Origin: Gammaproteobacteria bacterium
Lineage (GTDB): Bacteria; Pseudomonadota; Gammaproteobacteria; Xanthomonadales; Wenzhouxiangellaceae
Length of the DNA: 64,000 nucleotides
NCBI GenBank assembly: GCA_003565625.1
Contig: PXBD01000005.1
Location: forward strand, 54,868-118,867
Direction of reading: 5' to 3'
Shown: in pieces, positions 18,588 through 31,912 of the stretch
How the letters are laid out: every line of letters starts with the position of its first letter
Numbering within the stretch: position 1 is the first letter of the stretch
Position numbers and translations under genes: made by a program
Notes under the pieces: generated by a model
Told to the model about the DNA's origin: nothing
What the model saw: the letters and a program-made list of their open reading frames with translations, nothing else
Databases searched by the model: none

Positions 18588-20624
18588 ATGAATCAAATGA
18601 TGATCCCCCCGATTCTCGGGGTTGTAGGGCTGATCACGGCCTTTTTCATTTACCGCATTGTGATGCGATACCCGGTCATGGAGGGCAAACCGGTCCAGAT
18701 CGCCAAGCTGATCCAGGAAGGCGCCATGGCTTTCATGCGACGCGAATTGATCCTGATCGCCATATCTGTGGCTGTGATCTTCGTGGCCCTGGCCATCTCG
18801 GATCTCGGCATCGAAACCGCCGTCTCGTTCCTGGTCGGCGCCATCTGTTCGGCCGCGGCCGGTTTTTTCGGCATGATGGCAACAACCCGAGCCAACGTGC
18901 GCACCACCACCGCCGCCCATGAGCAGGGCCAGGACACGGCGCTGAGCGTTGCCTTCTTCGGCGGCTCGGTCATGGGCCTGGTACTGGCCTCGCTGGGCCT
19001 GCTCGGCCTGGGCTCGCTCTACCTGGTCTTCGGCACCGACCCGCAAACCGCGCACAACATCCACGGCTTTGCCATGGGTGCCGGTGTGGTCGCCCTGTTC
19101 TACCGCGTTGGCGGCGGCATCTTCACCAAGTCGGCCGACGTCGGCGCCGACCTGGTCGGCAAGGTCGAGGCCGGCATCCCGGAAGACGACCCGCGCAACC
19201 CGGGCGTGATTGCCGACAACGTCGGCGACAACGTCGGCGACGTGGCCGGCATGGGTTCGGATCTGTTCGAATCCTACTGCGGCTCGATGATCGCCACCGT
19301 GGCCCTGGCCACCGTGCTGGTGCTGCAGGCCGGCGGGGCCGGCTCGATGGTGGACCTGGGCGGCCACCTGGTGCCCGGGGAAAGCCTGATGAGCCTGCCG
19401 CTGCTGCTGGCCTCGCTGGGCCTGGTCTGCTCGATCATCGCCATCGGCATTGTCCGCCTGGTCTCCAACAAGTCGCCGCAGGTCGCGCTGCGCATCGGCA
19501 CCTTCTCGGCCTCGATCGGTTTTGTCGTCCTGGCCTTTTTCCTGATGCAGGCGATCGGCGTGGGCGCCAACGTCTGGTTCGCCACCCTGGTCGGTTCGGT
19601 CGGCGGCGTCATCATCGGCCTGTCCACCGAGTACTACACGGCCGGCAAGCCGATCCGTGACATCGCCCGGGCTGGAGAGACCGGAGCGGCAACCGTGATC
19701 ATCTCCGGGCTGGCGACCGGCATGCAGTCGGTGGCCATTCCGATCCTGACCATCTGCGCCATGATCTTCGTCGCCAACGCCAGCGCCGACCTGTACGGCG
19801 TGGGTATTGCCGCGGTTTCCATGCTGGCAACGGTGGGCTTCACCATGGCCATCGACGCCTACGGCCCGGTCGCCGACAACGCCGGCGGGATTGCCGAAAT
19901 GTCGGGCCTGGGCGAAGACACCCGCAAGATCACCGATGGCCTGGACTCGCTGGGCAACACCACGGCCGCAATCGGCAAGGGCTTCGCCATCGGCGCCGCT
20001 GCTCTGGCCGCGCTGACTCTGATCACGGCCTACATTGCCGAGGTCAGTCACCGCATCCCGGACTTCCAGCTGCTGATCTCCGACCCCAACGTGCTGATCG
20101 GGATGTTCATTGGCGGCCTGTTCCCGTTCCTGGTCGCCTCGATCACCATGACCGCAGTGGGTGATGCAGCCTTCGAGATGATCCAGGAAATTCGACGTCA
20201 GTTCCGCGAAATCCCGGGCCTGCTGGAAGGCAAGGCCGAGCCCGACGCAGCCCGCTGTGTCGATATCGCCACCAAGTCGGCCACCAAGCGCATGCTGCTG
20301 CCGGCCGCGCTGGCCGTGCTCGGCCCGGTCGTCGTCGGTTTCGGCATGGGCGCCGAAGCGCTTGGCGGCATGCTCGGTGGCGGCCTGCTCGGCTGTGTGC
20401 TGCTGGCCCTGACCATGGCCAACGCCGGCGGTGCCTGGGACAACGCCAAAAAGCACGTTGAGGAAGGGCATTTCGGCGGCAAGGGCTCGGAAACGCACAA
20501 GGCCAACGTGGTTGGCGACACCGTGGGTGACCCGCTGAAAGATACCTCCGGCCCGTCGATGAACATCCTGATCAACGTGATGGCCATCGTCAGCCTGGTG
20601 ATCGCACCGCTGCTCAGCCAGTAG
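18588..20624 (+). CDS. hppA: Membrane-bound ion-translocating pyrophosphatase (K+-dependent type)
   Basis: [85 protein letters not shown]. Confidence 0.96.
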   Translation: MNQMMIPPILGVVGLITAFFIYRIVMRYPVMEGKPVQIAKLIQEGAMAFMRRELILIAISVAVIFVALAISDLGIETAVSFLVGAICSAAAGFFGMMATTRANVRTTTAAHEQGQDTALSVAFFGGSVMGLVLASLGLLGLGSLYLVFGTDPQTAHNIHGFAMGAGVVALFYRVGGGIFTKSADVGADLVGKVEAGIPEDDPRNPGVIADNVGDNVGDVAGMGSDLFESYCGSMIATVALATVLVLQAGGAGSMVDLGGHLVPGESLMSLPLLLASLGLVCSIIAIGIVRLVSNKSPQVALRIGTFSASIGFVVLAFFLMQAIGVGANVWFATLVGSVGGVIIGLSTEYYTAGKPIRDIARAGETGAATVIISGLATGMQSVAIPILTICAMIFVANASADLYGVGIAAVSMLATVGFTMAIDAYGPVADNAGGIAEMSGLGEDTRKITDGLDSLGNTTAAIGKGFAIGAAALAALTLITAYIAEVSHRIPDFQLLISDPNVLIGMFIGGLFPFLVASITMTAVGDAAFEMIQEIRRQFREIPGLLEGKAEPDAARCVDIATKSATKRMLLPAALAVLGPVVVGFGMGAEALGGMLGGGLLGCVLLALTMANAGGAWDNAKKHVEEGHFGGKGSETHKANVVGDTVGDPLKDTSGPSMNILINVMAIVSLVIAPLLSQ

Positions 20625-20645
20625 GCGCGGCTCTTTACAAGCGCC

Positions 20646-20676
20646 AAAAAACGCGGCCACCGGCCGCGTTTTTTTA
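20646..20676. terminator. Bidirectional Rho-independent terminator between hppA and the convergent symporter gene
   Basis: AAAAAACGCGGCC-ACC-GGCCGCGTTTTTTT. Confidence 0.85.
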
Positions 20677-21840
20677 TTCTTCCCGGGCGATAGGATCGAC
20701 CTGGGCGACCGAATCGATCATCAACGCAATGGCCCCGTCACCGGTCACGTTGCAGGCGGTTCCAAAACTGTCCTGGGCCATGTACAGGGCAATCATCAGG
20801 GCGATGGCGGTTTCGCCAAAACCCAGCATGGATCCCAGCAACCCCACCGCCGCCATCACCGCACCGCCCGGCACCCCCGGCGCGGCCAGCATGACCACGC
20901 CCAGGGTCAGGATGAACGGGATCATGGCGCCCAGCGTCGGCATGGCCAGGGCATCGTGCAACACCATGACAGCCACAGCGCAGGCCACGATGGTAATCGT
21001 CGAGCCCGCCAGATGAGTGGTTGCGCACAACGGTACGGTGAAGCTGGCCACATCCGGCCTCACCCCGTTGGACCGCGCGGCCTGCAACGTCACCGGAATG
21101 GTCGCCGCACTCGACATGGTGCCCAGGGCAGTGAAGTAGGCCGGCAGCATGCCGCCGATCAGCTTCAGCGGCGAGACCCCTGCGCGCATCCCGGCCAGGG
21201 TAAACAGGACCAGGATCCAGGCCCAGTGCAGCGCGATCGACATCGCCAGCACCACCCCGAACATGCGCAGCGTGGCAAAGACCGTGCCGGCAGCGGCCAG
21301 TTCGGCGAAAACACCGGCAATGTAGACCGGCAGCAGCGGAATGATCACGCCAACCAGCAAAGCCTTGATCACGTCGCGACCTTCATCGAACAGCGTTTTG
21401 AGCCCGTCGGCCCGACTCGCGGTAATACCCAGACCGAAGATGAAGGCCGCCACCAGGGCACTCATGATGCCAAACAGCGGCGGAATATCCAGCGTAATGA
21501 ACGGCTCCGGCGCCGTTCCGGAAGCCTCGGCCGCGGTCAGGGTGGCCCCGGACAACATCGGAATCAACGCTGCCGTCACCAGGAACGCCAGCACCCCGGC
21601 AATGATGGTCGAAAGGTAGGCCATGCCCAGGGTGCCGCCGAGCAGGCGGCCGGAATCACGCGGCAGCCCGGCAATACCGCTGGTAATGAAAAACAGGATC
21701 AGCAGCGGGATGGTAAAAAACAGCAGTTGCCCGAACAGCACCTTGAAGGTCAACAGAACCTGGGTAATCCAGACCGGGGCGAACAGCCCGATGAGGATGC
21801 CCAGCCCAATGCCTGCGATCAGTTTCAGAATCAGTTTCAT
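20674..21840 (-). CDS. Dicarboxylate/amino acid:cation symporter (DAACS family)
   Basis: [20 protein letters not shown]…[22 protein letters not shown]…[39 protein letters not shown]. Confidence 0.9.
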   Translation of the reverse strand: MKLILKLIAGIGLGILIGLFAPVWITQVLLTFKVLFGQLLFFTIPLLILFFITSGIAGLPRDSGRLLGGTLGMAYLSTIIAGVLAFLVTAALIPMLSGATLTAAEASGTAPEPFITLDIPPLFGIMSALVAAFIFGLGITASRADGLKTLFDEGRDVIKALLVGVIIPLLPVYIAGVFAELAAAGTVFATLRMFGVVLAMSIALHWAWILVLFTLAGMRAGVSPLKLIGGMLPAYFTALGTMSSAATIPVTLQAARSNGVRPDVASFTVPLCATTHLAGSTITIVACAVAVMVLHDALAMPTLGAMIPFILTLGVVMLAAPGVPGGAVMAAVGLLGSMLGFGETAIALMIALYMAQDSFGTACNVTGDGAIALMIDSVAQVDPIAREE

Positions 21841-21865
21841 CAAATCTCCCTGGCGAAATACCCCA

Positions 21866-22624
21866 TCAAATCCAGTCAGGCAGCCGCAGCCAGACCTGGC
21901 GAAGATCAGCCTGCCGGGCACGATGTTCCGGCACCAGTTCGGCCACGTTCTCCCAGAAGGCCCGGGAATGATCCGGATGAACGGTATGCACCAGCTCATG
22001 GATCAGGACGTATTCACAGGCCTCCGGGGCACAGAACAGCAGGCGCGCGTTGAGCGACAAGGTGCCTCGGCTCGAGCAACTGCCCCAGCGGCTGCGCTGG
22101 TTACGCACCTGCACAGCGCGGTAGGTAAAACCGTGACGGGCGGCAAGACGGGCGGTCCACTGCGGCAGAACCTCCCGCCCGCGCGCCATCAGCCAGGCCC
22201 GCAAACTGGCCGCTATGCGCTGGTCATACTGCGCTGCGGGACCGTCCGGCAAATCAAGGATCAATTTTCCCGGCACCTGCTGCAGGCGCAAGCGGCAGCG
22301 CGAACCGGATCGGTACTCGACCTGCCATTCCTCGTCGAGGGCCGGCAGCGCGACACGCTGCGGGCGCAGGCCGGCCAGAGCCGGCGAGCGCTCGCGCCGA
22401 ACCGCTTGCTGGCCTTCCCGGGCTGCCTGAATCCAGTCCTCGCGCTTGCGCAGCAGCGCCGGCAGGCAGGCCCGATCAAAACCCATGGGCACGGTCACGA
22501 TCAGGCCCTGCACGGGGTCGACCCGCAGGCGCACATGGCGCGCCCTGGGGTGTTCGCGCACGTGGCAATTCAGGCCTGGTAACTGCGGTTGGGTAACGGA
22601 CACAAGCACGATTGGGCAAGGCAT
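21866..22624 (-). CDS. YgjP-like (DUF45) zinc metallopeptidase-domain protein
   Basis: RSRWGSCSSRGTLSLNARLLFCAPEACEYVLIHELVHTVHPDHSRAFWENV. ATG placed at 22624; the longer listed ORF (to 23623) is antisense overrun. Confidence 0.87.
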   Translation of the reverse strand: MPCPIVLVSVTQPQLPGLNCHVREHPRARHVRLRVDPVQGLIVTVPMGFDRACLPALLRKREDWIQAAREGQQAVRRERSPALAGLRPQRVALPALDEEWQVEYRSGSRCRLRLQQVPGKLILDLPDGPAAQYDQRIAASLRAWLMARGREVLPQWTARLAARHGFTYRAVQVRNQRSRWGSCSSRGTLSLNARLLFCAPEACEYVLIHELVHTVHPDHSRAFWENVAELVPEHRARQADLRQVWLRLPDWI

Positions 22625-22672
22625 TCGGATACCATTATGCCCGGCCCTAACGCCATCAATGCCCGTTTCTTC

Positions 22673-24568
<1,896 letters not shown>

Positions 24569-24666
24569 CCGATGCGGGTGAATCAAGCGCAAATGTTGTC
24601 GCTACCCCTGCGATGGGCTATGGTCACGGCTGAAACCTCCCGTCCCTGCCCAGGAGAGACCGCAGC

Positions 24667-25923
24667 ATGACCCGACTGCTGGCCGTTGGCGATCTGCACC
24701 TGGGCCGAACCCCGTCGGCTCTGCATCCCGACTTGCAGGCCCGCCGCGCCGAGCTCGGCCCCGAGGCGGCCTGGACCCGCTGCGTCACTGCCGCCATCGA
24801 CCAGGCGGTGGACGGCGTGGTGATGGCCGGTGATGTCGTCGAACGCAGCCGCGACCTGCTGGTTGCCTATGGCGATTTGCGCCAGGGCATCGACCGGCTG
24901 GCCGCTGCCGGCATCCCGGTCGTGGCCGTGGCCGGAAACCACGACACGCTGGTGTTGCCGCGCCTGGCCGCCGAAATCGACAACCTGCAGCTGCTCGGCG
25001 CCGGCGGCAGCTGGCAGGAGCGTCGCATCGGCCAACTGCGCATCCTCGGCTGGTCTTTTCCGCGTCGTCATGTCCGACGCGATCCGCTTAAGGACTTTCC
25101 CGCGCTCGACGACGCTGCCGGGGTCGTCGGACTGCTGCACTGCGACCGCGACCAGCGCGACAGCGCGTATGCGCCGGTCAGCAGCCGTGACCTGGAACGT
25201 ACCGGCATTGCCGGCTGGTTGCTGGGTCATATTCACCAGCCCGATCCGCTGCAAGGCCCGCGACCCATCGGCTACCTGGGTTCGGTCAGCGCCCTGCGGG
25301 CGTCGGAAACCGGGCCGCGCGGTCCGTGGCGCATCGACTGGAATGGCCACCAGCTCGAGGCAACACATCTGGCGCTGGCGCCCCTGCGATTCAGCGCCCT
25401 GGAAATCGATCTGAGCGACCTCGACGGGCCGGACGACCTGGCCGCAGCCGCGCTTGACGCCGGCCGCCGGCACGTCCGGACGCTGCTGGCGGCGACCGAT
25501 GGGCCGGATGTGATCGGCTTGCGCCTGACTCTGACCGGTCGCTGTTGCTTTGAACACCGCTTGGCCGAAGCTGCCGAGCAGCTGCTCGCCGAGTCGCGGC
25601 CCTGGCAGGAGGGCCCGGTGCAGTTGTTTATCCAGCACCTGCTCATCGCCACCGATCCGGCCCATGACCTCGAACGCCTGGCCCGCCAGTCCGACCCCTG
25701 CGGCCTGCTGGCCCAGCGACTGCTGATCCTGCAGGACACCAGCCATGCCGACCATGCCCGACTGATCGAACAGGCCCGCCCGCACCTGGCTGATGCTGCC
25801 GGCCGCAGGGAATTTCAGGCTCTGGACACGGAGCTCGACGAGTCGGAAATCCGCCACTGGCTGATCCAGGCCGGGCGCATCGCCCTCCATCAGCTGCTCG
25901 CCCAGAAACAGACCAGGCGATGA
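24667..25923 (+). CDS. Metallophosphoesterase / DNA repair exonuclease, SbcD/YhaO-like
   Basis: AVGDLHLGR…VVMAGDVVERSRDLL…VVAVAGNHDTL…LGHIHQPDPL motifs. Confidence 0.85.
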   Translation: MTRLLAVGDLHLGRTPSALHPDLQARRAELGPEAAWTRCVTAAIDQAVDGVVMAGDVVERSRDLLVAYGDLRQGIDRLAAAGIPVVAVAGNHDTLVLPRLAAEIDNLQLLGAGGSWQERRIGQLRILGWSFPRRHVRRDPLKDFPALDDAAGVVGLLHCDRDQRDSAYAPVSSRDLERTGIAGWLLGHIHQPDPLQGPRPIGYLGSVSALRASETGPRGPWRIDWNGHQLEATHLALAPLRFSALEIDLSDLDGPDDLAAAALDAGRRHVRTLLAATDGPDVIGLRLTLTGRCCFEHRLAEAAEQLLAESRPWQEGPVQLFIQHLLIATDPAHDLERLARQSDPCGLLAQRLLILQDTSHADHARLIEQARPHLADAAGRREFQALDTELDESEIRHWLIQAGRIALHQLLAQKQTRR

Positions 25924-28900
25924 GGCTGCTGGAGCTCGAAATTCGTCACCTGGCCGGCATCGAGGCGCCGTTCTCGGTGCAGTTTGAGCCGGCAACACTC
26001 AACCTGATCACCGGACCGAACGCCTCCGGAAAATCCAGCCTGGTGCGAGCGGTACGCGCCGTACTCTTCCCCGAGCCGCTGGCGGAATACTGCGAGATCA
26101 ATACCCGGTGGGAGGACGATGAAGGCATCCTGACCGGTCAGCGCATTGCCACCGAGGTGCGCTGGAGTCGCGCCGGGCACAACGCGGCGCCACCCAACCT
26201 GGCCGGGATCGAGTCGGCCAGCGCCTTCCTGGTCAGCACCGAGGACCTGACCGCTCCCGGCCGCACCGAGGGTCATATGGCCGGCGAGCTCAAAACCCTG
26301 CTGGCCGGCGGGTACGACCTCGATGCGGTCCGGGGCCACGGCCCGCTGATCGCCCCGGCGCGTCCGCAAAAGCTGGCCCGGAGGGCCGAAGACCTGCACC
26401 AGGCAATCCGCGCCAAGGAGCAGGAATACACCCATCTGCACGATGAATTCCAGCAGCTGCAGCAGTTCAATGAGCAGCTTGAGGAAGCCACCCGGGCCGC
26501 CGCCCGGGTCGGGCGAATCGACGACGCGCTGGCCCTGGCCGAAGCCATCGCCCGACGCAGCGCGCTGGAAAACACCCTGATCGAGGAATTCCCCGGCGGC
26601 ATGGATCGGCTGCGCGGCGATGAAATGCAGCGACTGGAACAGGCTCGCCAACAACTGAAACGAAAACAACACTCGATTGTCCAGGAGCACTCGGCGCTGA
26701 AGGCCGAACGGGAACAGCTGGCGCGCAGCGGCATTGATGATCCCGACCGACTGGAAGGCCTGCAGGCCGAACTGGGCGAGTTGCGCGACCGCCTGGCCGC
26801 CCTGGAACAGCAAACGGAGAACGAAACCGAACAGCTCGCGCAAGCCCAACAAAGCTGCGCTGAGGCCGCGACCCGGCTCGGCGGCAACCTTCCGGACGAG
26901 GCCGAACAGCTCGATCAGCAGGCCCTCGAGCAGATCGAAAAACAGGTCGACAAGATCCTGGCCCTGCGCGAACGAACCCGCGCGCTCAGCGGTCAGCTCG
27001 CCCTGGCCCAGGCCTCGCGCAACCTCAGCGGACGCCCACAGGAAGACCTGCGCGCGGCACGCTCGGCACTCCAGGACTGGCTTGCGCTGGCTCGACTGAG
27101 CCCGCTGGAAGGCCCGATCTGGGGCACCTTGTCGGCCGCCGCCCTGATCGGAGGGCTTCGGCTGCTGGCCGGCGCCAGCCTGTCGGAACAACCCGAGTTG
27201 TTGCTGCTGGTCGGCCTCGCGGTCGGCCTGCCGGCGGCCATGCTGGTCCGTTTCGTGCTGCGCATCCAAGAACGCAACCGGGCGCGCTCAGGCTATGCTC
27301 AAACCCAGATCGAACCCCCGCTGGGCTGGAGTGAGCCAGAGGTACGGGCTCGGCTCAAGCGCCTGGAAATCGAGCTCGAGGCCGCGACCCAGCACGAGGT
27401 CAGCCAGCTGCGGGCGGGCGAGCTGCACCAGCAGCTGAACCAGCAGCGCGGCGCCCTCGACCGCGCCCGGGCCCAGCTCACCGACCAGGCCGCCGCGCTG
27501 GGCCTGTCGGCCGAGCAGCGCCTGGAAACCTCGTTTTTGTTGTGGTCGCGCAACCTGCAGGACTGGCAGCAGCGCGCCCGCCGGGTTCGCGATCACCAGG
27601 CCCGGCTTGACCGCCTCCAGGCTCGTCACCGGGCCGTAGAGCAGGAGGCCACCGGGCTGCTGCAAAGCCATGGCCTGGACGGGGAGGAAGTGAATGCGCG
27701 CACTCTGGCCAGCCTGATCCATCAGCTGGCACCAAAAATTCGCCGGCATGCCGAACTGTACAACTCCATCCAGGCCCGCGAGCGAAGAGTCGGTGAGCTG
27801 CACGCCGACATCAGCCAGGCGAACCAGCAGTTGACCGACCTGTTCGACGCGGCCGGGGTTCGCCAGGATGACGACGACACGCTGCGCGGCAAAAGCGACT
27901 TGTTCGCGCGCTGGCGAGAACTGGAGAGCGAACGCATCGACCTGGATCGCGAAGTCGCCCGCCTCGAACAGCGCCTGGCCGGCGAGCAAGCATTACGCGA
28001 CTTGGCCGCTCGCCAGGCATTGCAGGAGCTGGCCGCGTTGCGCGAACAGACCGACCGCCAGGCCAGCGAACGTGATCCGCTCAATCGGCGCATTGCCGAA
28101 ATCCAGACCCGGCATGCCGATACCCTGCAGCGACGCGAACTGGAGCGCCTAGGCGGCGAACTGGAGGCGACCCGGGATTTGTTGCAGGCCGAGCGCGCGC
28201 GCCATCTGCTCGCTGCCGGAGGACAATTCCTGATTGATGAGGTAGCCGCCATCCATCGCGCCGAGCAGGAACCGGCAATGCTGACTGCGGCCGACCGTTG
28301 GCTGGGCCGGTTTACCGGGCATCGCTACCGCCTGGAATTCGACGGCGAAAGATTCGAGGCAGTCGATACCCGCAGCGATCGCCGCCAGGCGGTATCCAGC
28401 CTGTCCACCGGCACGCGCGCGCAGCTGATGCTGGCCTTGCGGCTGGCCTGGATCGAACAGCTGGAACGTCGGTTTGAGCGCCTGCCGTTATTCATGGACG
28501 AAGTGTTGACCACCAGTGATCCGGACCGCTACCGGGCCGTGGTGCAGGCCGTCGCCCAGCTGGTGGCAAGCGACCGCCAGGTGGTCTACCTGACCGCACA
28601 AAGCGATGATGCGCAGGCCTGGCGCGAGTGGCTGGGACCGGATCTGCAGCCGCACGAGATCAACATGGGCGAAATCCGTGATGGCCAGGTTCGCCAACTG
28701 GCCTTCCACATGCCCGAGGCGCCGGAATCAGCGCCCGAGCTGATTGACCCCGACGGGATGGCAGCCGATGAATGGGCGCAGGCGGTCGGAGTTCCACCGA
28801 TCAATCGCTGGCAGGGCGTAAACGGCATGAACGTGTTTCACCTGCTGCGCGATGATCTGGGCCTGGCACACCGCCTGATGGAGAACGAACTGGGTCGGGT

Positions 28901-29420
28901 CGGGCCGCTGGAGCGCTTCCTGGCCTTGCGCGCTGAACACCCGGACGCGCCCTGCGGCTGGCTCAATGACGCCGATGCCGAACGCCTCAGCCGGCGTATC
29001 GATGCCGGCCGGCGAATCCTGACCGACTGGCAACAGCGCCATAAACGCCCGGTCGACCGCGCCACGCTGGAGCGCTGCGGGATCCTGAGCAAGCGGTTCC
29101 TGCCGCGGGTCGCAAAACTGGCCAGGCACGTCGAGCATGATCCGGTCGCGTTACTGGAGGCGCTGGACGCAGGACAGGTGGCGCGCTTTCGCAGCGACAC
29201 GCTGGAAGAACTGAGCCAGTGGCTGGCCGCGCAGGACTACCTGCCCGGAGAGCATACGGAACCGCTCACAGCGGCGGAACTCGGCCTGGCCTGCGGGCTC
29301 GAGACCACCGAGACCCGTCAGCTTCAAGGCTGGATCGAGAACGCCATTGCCGACCCCCTGATCGACAATCCGGAAACTTGCGACGAGGCGAAAGACGCGA
29401 ATCAGAGATTGCGCCCGTAG
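25920..29420 (+). CDS. SMC-like AAA ATPase, SbcC/YhaN-like, with central hydrophobic segments
   Basis: Walker [16 protein letters not shown]; long coiled coils; [18 protein letters not shown] signature; LPLFMDEVL Walker B; ATGA overlap with the nuclease partner. Confidence 0.87.
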   Translation: MRLLELEIRHLAGIEAPFSVQFEPATLNLITGPNASGKSSLVRAVRAVLFPEPLAEYCEINTRWEDDEGILTGQRIATEVRWSRAGHNAAPPNLAGIESASAFLVSTEDLTAPGRTEGHMAGELKTLLAGGYDLDAVRGHGPLIAPARPQKLARRAEDLHQAIRAKEQEYTHLHDEFQQLQQFNEQLEEATRAAARVGRIDDALALAEAIARRSALENTLIEEFPGGMDRLRGDEMQRLEQARQQLKRKQHSIVQEHSALKAEREQLARSGIDDPDRLEGLQAELGELRDRLAALEQQTENETEQLAQAQQSCAEAATRLGGNLPDEAEQLDQQALEQIEKQVDKILALRERTRALSGQLALAQASRNLSGRPQEDLRAARSALQDWLALARLSPLEGPIWGTLSAAALIGGLRLLAGASLSEQPELLLLVGLAVGLPAAMLVRFVLRIQERNRARSGYAQTQIEPPLGWSEPEVRARLKRLEIELEAATQHEVSQLRAGELHQQLNQQRGALDRARAQLTDQAAALGLSAEQRLETSFLLWSRNLQDWQQRARRVRDHQARLDRLQARHRAVEQEATGLLQSHGLDGEEVNARTLASLIHQLAPKIRRHAELYNSIQARERRVGELHADISQANQQLTDLFDAAGVRQDDDDTLRGKSDLFARWRELESERIDLDREVARLEQRLAGEQALRDLAARQALQELAALREQTDRQASERDPLNRRIAEIQTRHADTLQRRELERLGGELEATRDLLQAERARHLLAAGGQFLIDEVAAIHRAEQEPAMLTAADRWLGRFTGHRYRLEFDGERFEAVDTRSDRRQAVSSLSTGTRAQLMLALRLAWIEQLERRFERLPLFMDEVLTTSDPDRYRAVVQAVAQLVASDRQVVYLTAQSDDAQAWREWLGPDLQPHEINMGEIRDGQVRQLAFHMPEAPESAPELIDPDGMAADEWAQAVGVPPINRWQGVNGMNVFHLLRDDLGLAHRLMENELGRVGPLERFLALRAEHPDAPCGWLNDADAERLSRRIDAGRRILTDWQQRHKRPVDRATLERCGILSKRFLPRVAKLARHVEHDPVALLEALDAGQVARFRSDTLEELSQWLAAQDYLPGEHTEPLTAAELGLACGLETTETRQLQGWIENAIADPLIDNPETCDEAKDANQRLRP

Positions 29421-30193
29421 AACAGCTCCTGGATTTCCTTGCGCAAGCGGCGCTCGATCCGCACCCGCTCGCGTTTTTCAATGTCATCGGCATTGATCCC
29501 GAACAGGTAATTATCGAGATCGAAGTTTTTCAGCCGCATCTTGGTGTGAAAAAGGTTTTCCTGGTAGACGTTGACATCAATCATGTCGTAGGCGTTCTTG
29601 GTATCGCGACTGAAGAAGTTCTGGATCGAGTTGATCTTGTGGTCGATGTAATGCTTGCGGCCGCGCACATCGCGGGTGAATCCGCGCACCCGGTAGTCGA
29701 CCGTGACGATATCGGATTCGAAACTGTGGAGCAGGTAGTTGAGCGCCTTGAGCGGCGAAATCACGCCGCAGGTAGCCACATCGATGTCGGCGCGAAAGGT
29801 ACAGATCCCGTCGTGCGGATGGCTTTCCGGATAGGTGTGAACCGTAATGTGGCTTTTGTCGAGATGGGCAACCACGGCCTCCGGCAGCGGCCCAGGCGCT
29901 GCACTGGCGGTGTCTTCGTCGGACTCCACCGGTTCTTCGGCGATCAGCATGGTCACGCTGGCACCTTGCGGCTCGTAGTCCTGACGAGCGACATTGAGTA
30001 TATTGGCGCCGATGATGTTGGATACGTCGGTCAGGATCTGGGTCAGCCGCTCCGCGTTGTAGGCCTCGTCGATATAGGCAATGTATTCCTTGCGCTGCTC
30101 CTCGTTGGTCGCATAACAAATATCGTAGATATTGAAGCTCAGCGCTTTGGTGAGATTATTGAACCCGTGCAGTTTGATTCTGCGCATCGACAT
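29402..30193 (-). CDS. speD: S-adenosylmethionine decarboxylase proenzyme
   Basis: [20 protein letters not shown]…[16 protein letters not shown] (pyruvoyl cleavage site K-S)…[15 protein letters not shown]. Confidence 0.95.
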   Translation of the reverse strand: MSMRRIKLHGFNNLTKALSFNIYDICYATNEEQRKEYIAYIDEAYNAERLTQILTDVSNIIGANILNVARQDYEPQGASVTMLIAEEPVESDEDTASAAPGPLPEAVVAHLDKSHITVHTYPESHPHDGICTFRADIDVATCGVISPLKALNYLLHSFESDIVTVDYRVRGFTRDVRGRKHYIDHKINSIQNFFSRDTKNAYDMIDVNVYQENLFHTKMRLKNFDLDNYLFGINADDIEKRERVRIERRLRKEIQELFYGRNL

Positions 30194-30324
30194 GGCGCAT
30201 TGCTCCTGATCGTCTATGTATCAAACCCTAACCCGTCATTATCCTTCATCTGTGGTCTCCGGTTGACTCTGGCGAGGCAAACAGGCACTATTTCAGGACT
30301 GTTAAGGGGCGCAATCCAAACTGT

Positions 30325-30996
30325 ATGATTTCCGAACCCCACTTCTATCCTGTCGACCGCGAAGCCATCGTCCAGCTGCTGTCAATCTGCGAGCGACGTC
30401 ACTTCGAGCCCAAGCAGGTCGTAATGCACCCCGGTGACGAGGGTGCCACCTTGTTTTATGTCATCGATGGCTCGCTGTCGATCTCGACCGAGGGCGAGGA
30501 GGGCCGCGAACTGATCCTGACCTACGTCAATCCCGGTGATTTTCTGGGCGAACTCGGTTTGTTCATGAAACCTCGAGAGCGCGAAGTCATGGTCCGGACG
30601 CGCTCGATCTGTCAGCTCGCCGAGGTTCACTATGACCGGCTGCGCCACGCGCTGGACAACGAACTCAGGGAACACGCGCTGGCGATCATGACGGCGATCG
30701 GTTCCAAGCTGGCCTACCGACTTCTCCAGACCCGGCGCAAAGTGCTGCAGCTGGCGTTTCTTGATACCCAGGGCCGCGTTGCCAAGGCGATCATGGACCT
30801 TTGTGATGAACCGGACGCTGTCTCCCATCCCGACGGTACGGTGATCCGCATCACCCGCCAGGAACTCAGCCGCATTGTCGGCTGCTCGCGCGAAATGGCC
30901 GGTCGGGTCATGAAGGCGCTGGAAGAAGACGGCATGCTCAAGGCCTCGGGCAAGACCATTGTCGTGCTCGGCAAGTACAAGGGCGTCGCGGTCTAG
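30325..30996 (+). CDS. CRP/FNR-family transcriptional regulator, Clp-like
   Basis: Cyclic nucleotide fold GDFLGELGLF…PREREVMVRTRSICQLAEV; HTH RQELSRIVGCSREMAGRVMKALEEDGML. Confidence 0.93.
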   Translation: MISEPHFYPVDREAIVQLLSICERRHFEPKQVVMHPGDEGATLFYVIDGSLSISTEGEEGRELILTYVNPGDFLGELGLFMKPREREVMVRTRSICQLAEVHYDRLRHALDNELREHALAIMTAIGSKLAYRLLQTRRKVLQLAFLDTQGRVAKAIMDLCDEPDAVSHPDGTVIRITRQELSRIVGCSREMAGRVMKALEEDGMLKASGKTIVVLGKYKGVAV

Positions 30997-31003
30997 TGGC
31001 CCA

Positions 31004-31789
31004 CTAGCCGCGCCCGAGCCAGCGGCGCCAGCCGCCGCTCCGCGCCCGCCGGGCCTGATCGGCAGGAGCGCGTACCAGAACCAGCGAGACGTTGTCCCGC
31101 GCACCGGCGGTCAAGGCATGTTCCATAAGCTGGCCCGCCAGCGCCTCGAGAGGTTTGTCCTGGCTCAGAATCGAGGCCATTCGCTCATCGTCGAGTTCAC
31201 CGCTCAGCCCATCAGAGCACAGCAGCAACATCTGTCCTGGCTGCCAATGACCACAGAGCCGATCAATCCGGGGGCCCTGCTCCGAATGCAGGCCCAGACA
31301 GTCAGTGAGCACGTGGCGTTTCGGGTGTCGATTGGCCTCAGATTGACTGATGGCACCCACGGCCACCATCATGCCGGCAAGGTTGTGATCGCGCGTCAGC
31401 AAGGTCAGACGGGCCGCCCCGCTGTCAAACAAATAGGCGCGACTGTCGCCGACCCACAAGATCTCGTACTCATGACCTCGCTCGCGCAGCGCCACGATGG
31501 TCGTGCCCATGTCCGCCTTGTCCGGGTCGGCCGCCTGAGAGTCCAGGATGGCGCGGTGGGCATGACGAATTGCATCTTCCAGGTTGGCGCCAGCCGCAAC
31601 GGAGCTCCGAACGGTCTCGCGCGCCAGATGACTGGCTTCGGCGCCACCGGCATGCCCGCCCATGCCGTCCGCCACCAGCCACAAGCCGGACACCTCATCA
31701 ACCAGGATCGCGTCCTGGTTGCTCGCGCGGACGCGACCGGTGTCGGACCGGCCAGTGGAACGGGAGTTGATGATCGGATCGGGAGCCAT
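31004..31789 (-). CDS. PP2C-family Ser/Thr protein phosphatase (Stp1-like)
   Basis: TGRVRASNQDAILVDEVSGLWLVADGMGGHAGGAEAS…WVGDSRAYLF…LLCSDGLSGEL…GARDNVSLVLVR. Confidence 0.93.
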   Translation of the reverse strand: MAPDPIINSRSTGRSDTGRVRASNQDAILVDEVSGLWLVADGMGGHAGGAEASHLARETVRSSVAAGANLEDAIRHAHRAILDSQAADPDKADMGTTIVALRERGHEYEILWVGDSRAYLFDSGAARLTLLTRDHNLAGMMVAVGAISQSEANRHPKRHVLTDCLGLHSEQGPRIDRLCGHWQPGQMLLLCSDGLSGELDDERMASILSQDKPLEALAGQLMEHALTAGARDNVSLVLVRAPADQARRARSGGWRRWLGRG

Positions 31790-31912
31790 CACTCTGAATA
31801 AGCGTAAAATGAGGATAAAACCGGCCATCTGCACTGCTGGCGAACAGAAAGCACGCCACGCAAGGCATTGCGCCAGACCCTGACTCTTTTCAACTTCAAG
31901 CCGTAATGTAGC

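Noticed and set aside
18558-20660. 700-aa minus-strand ORF opposite hppA
   Set aside because: Low-complexity His/Asp/Gln/Gly-rich antisense translation of a strongly conserved gene; typical high-GC shadow ORF.
30207-30324. Possible riboswitch between speD and the clp-like gene
   Set aside because: No recognisable aptamer motif or terminator; an ordinary divergent promoter region is sufficient.
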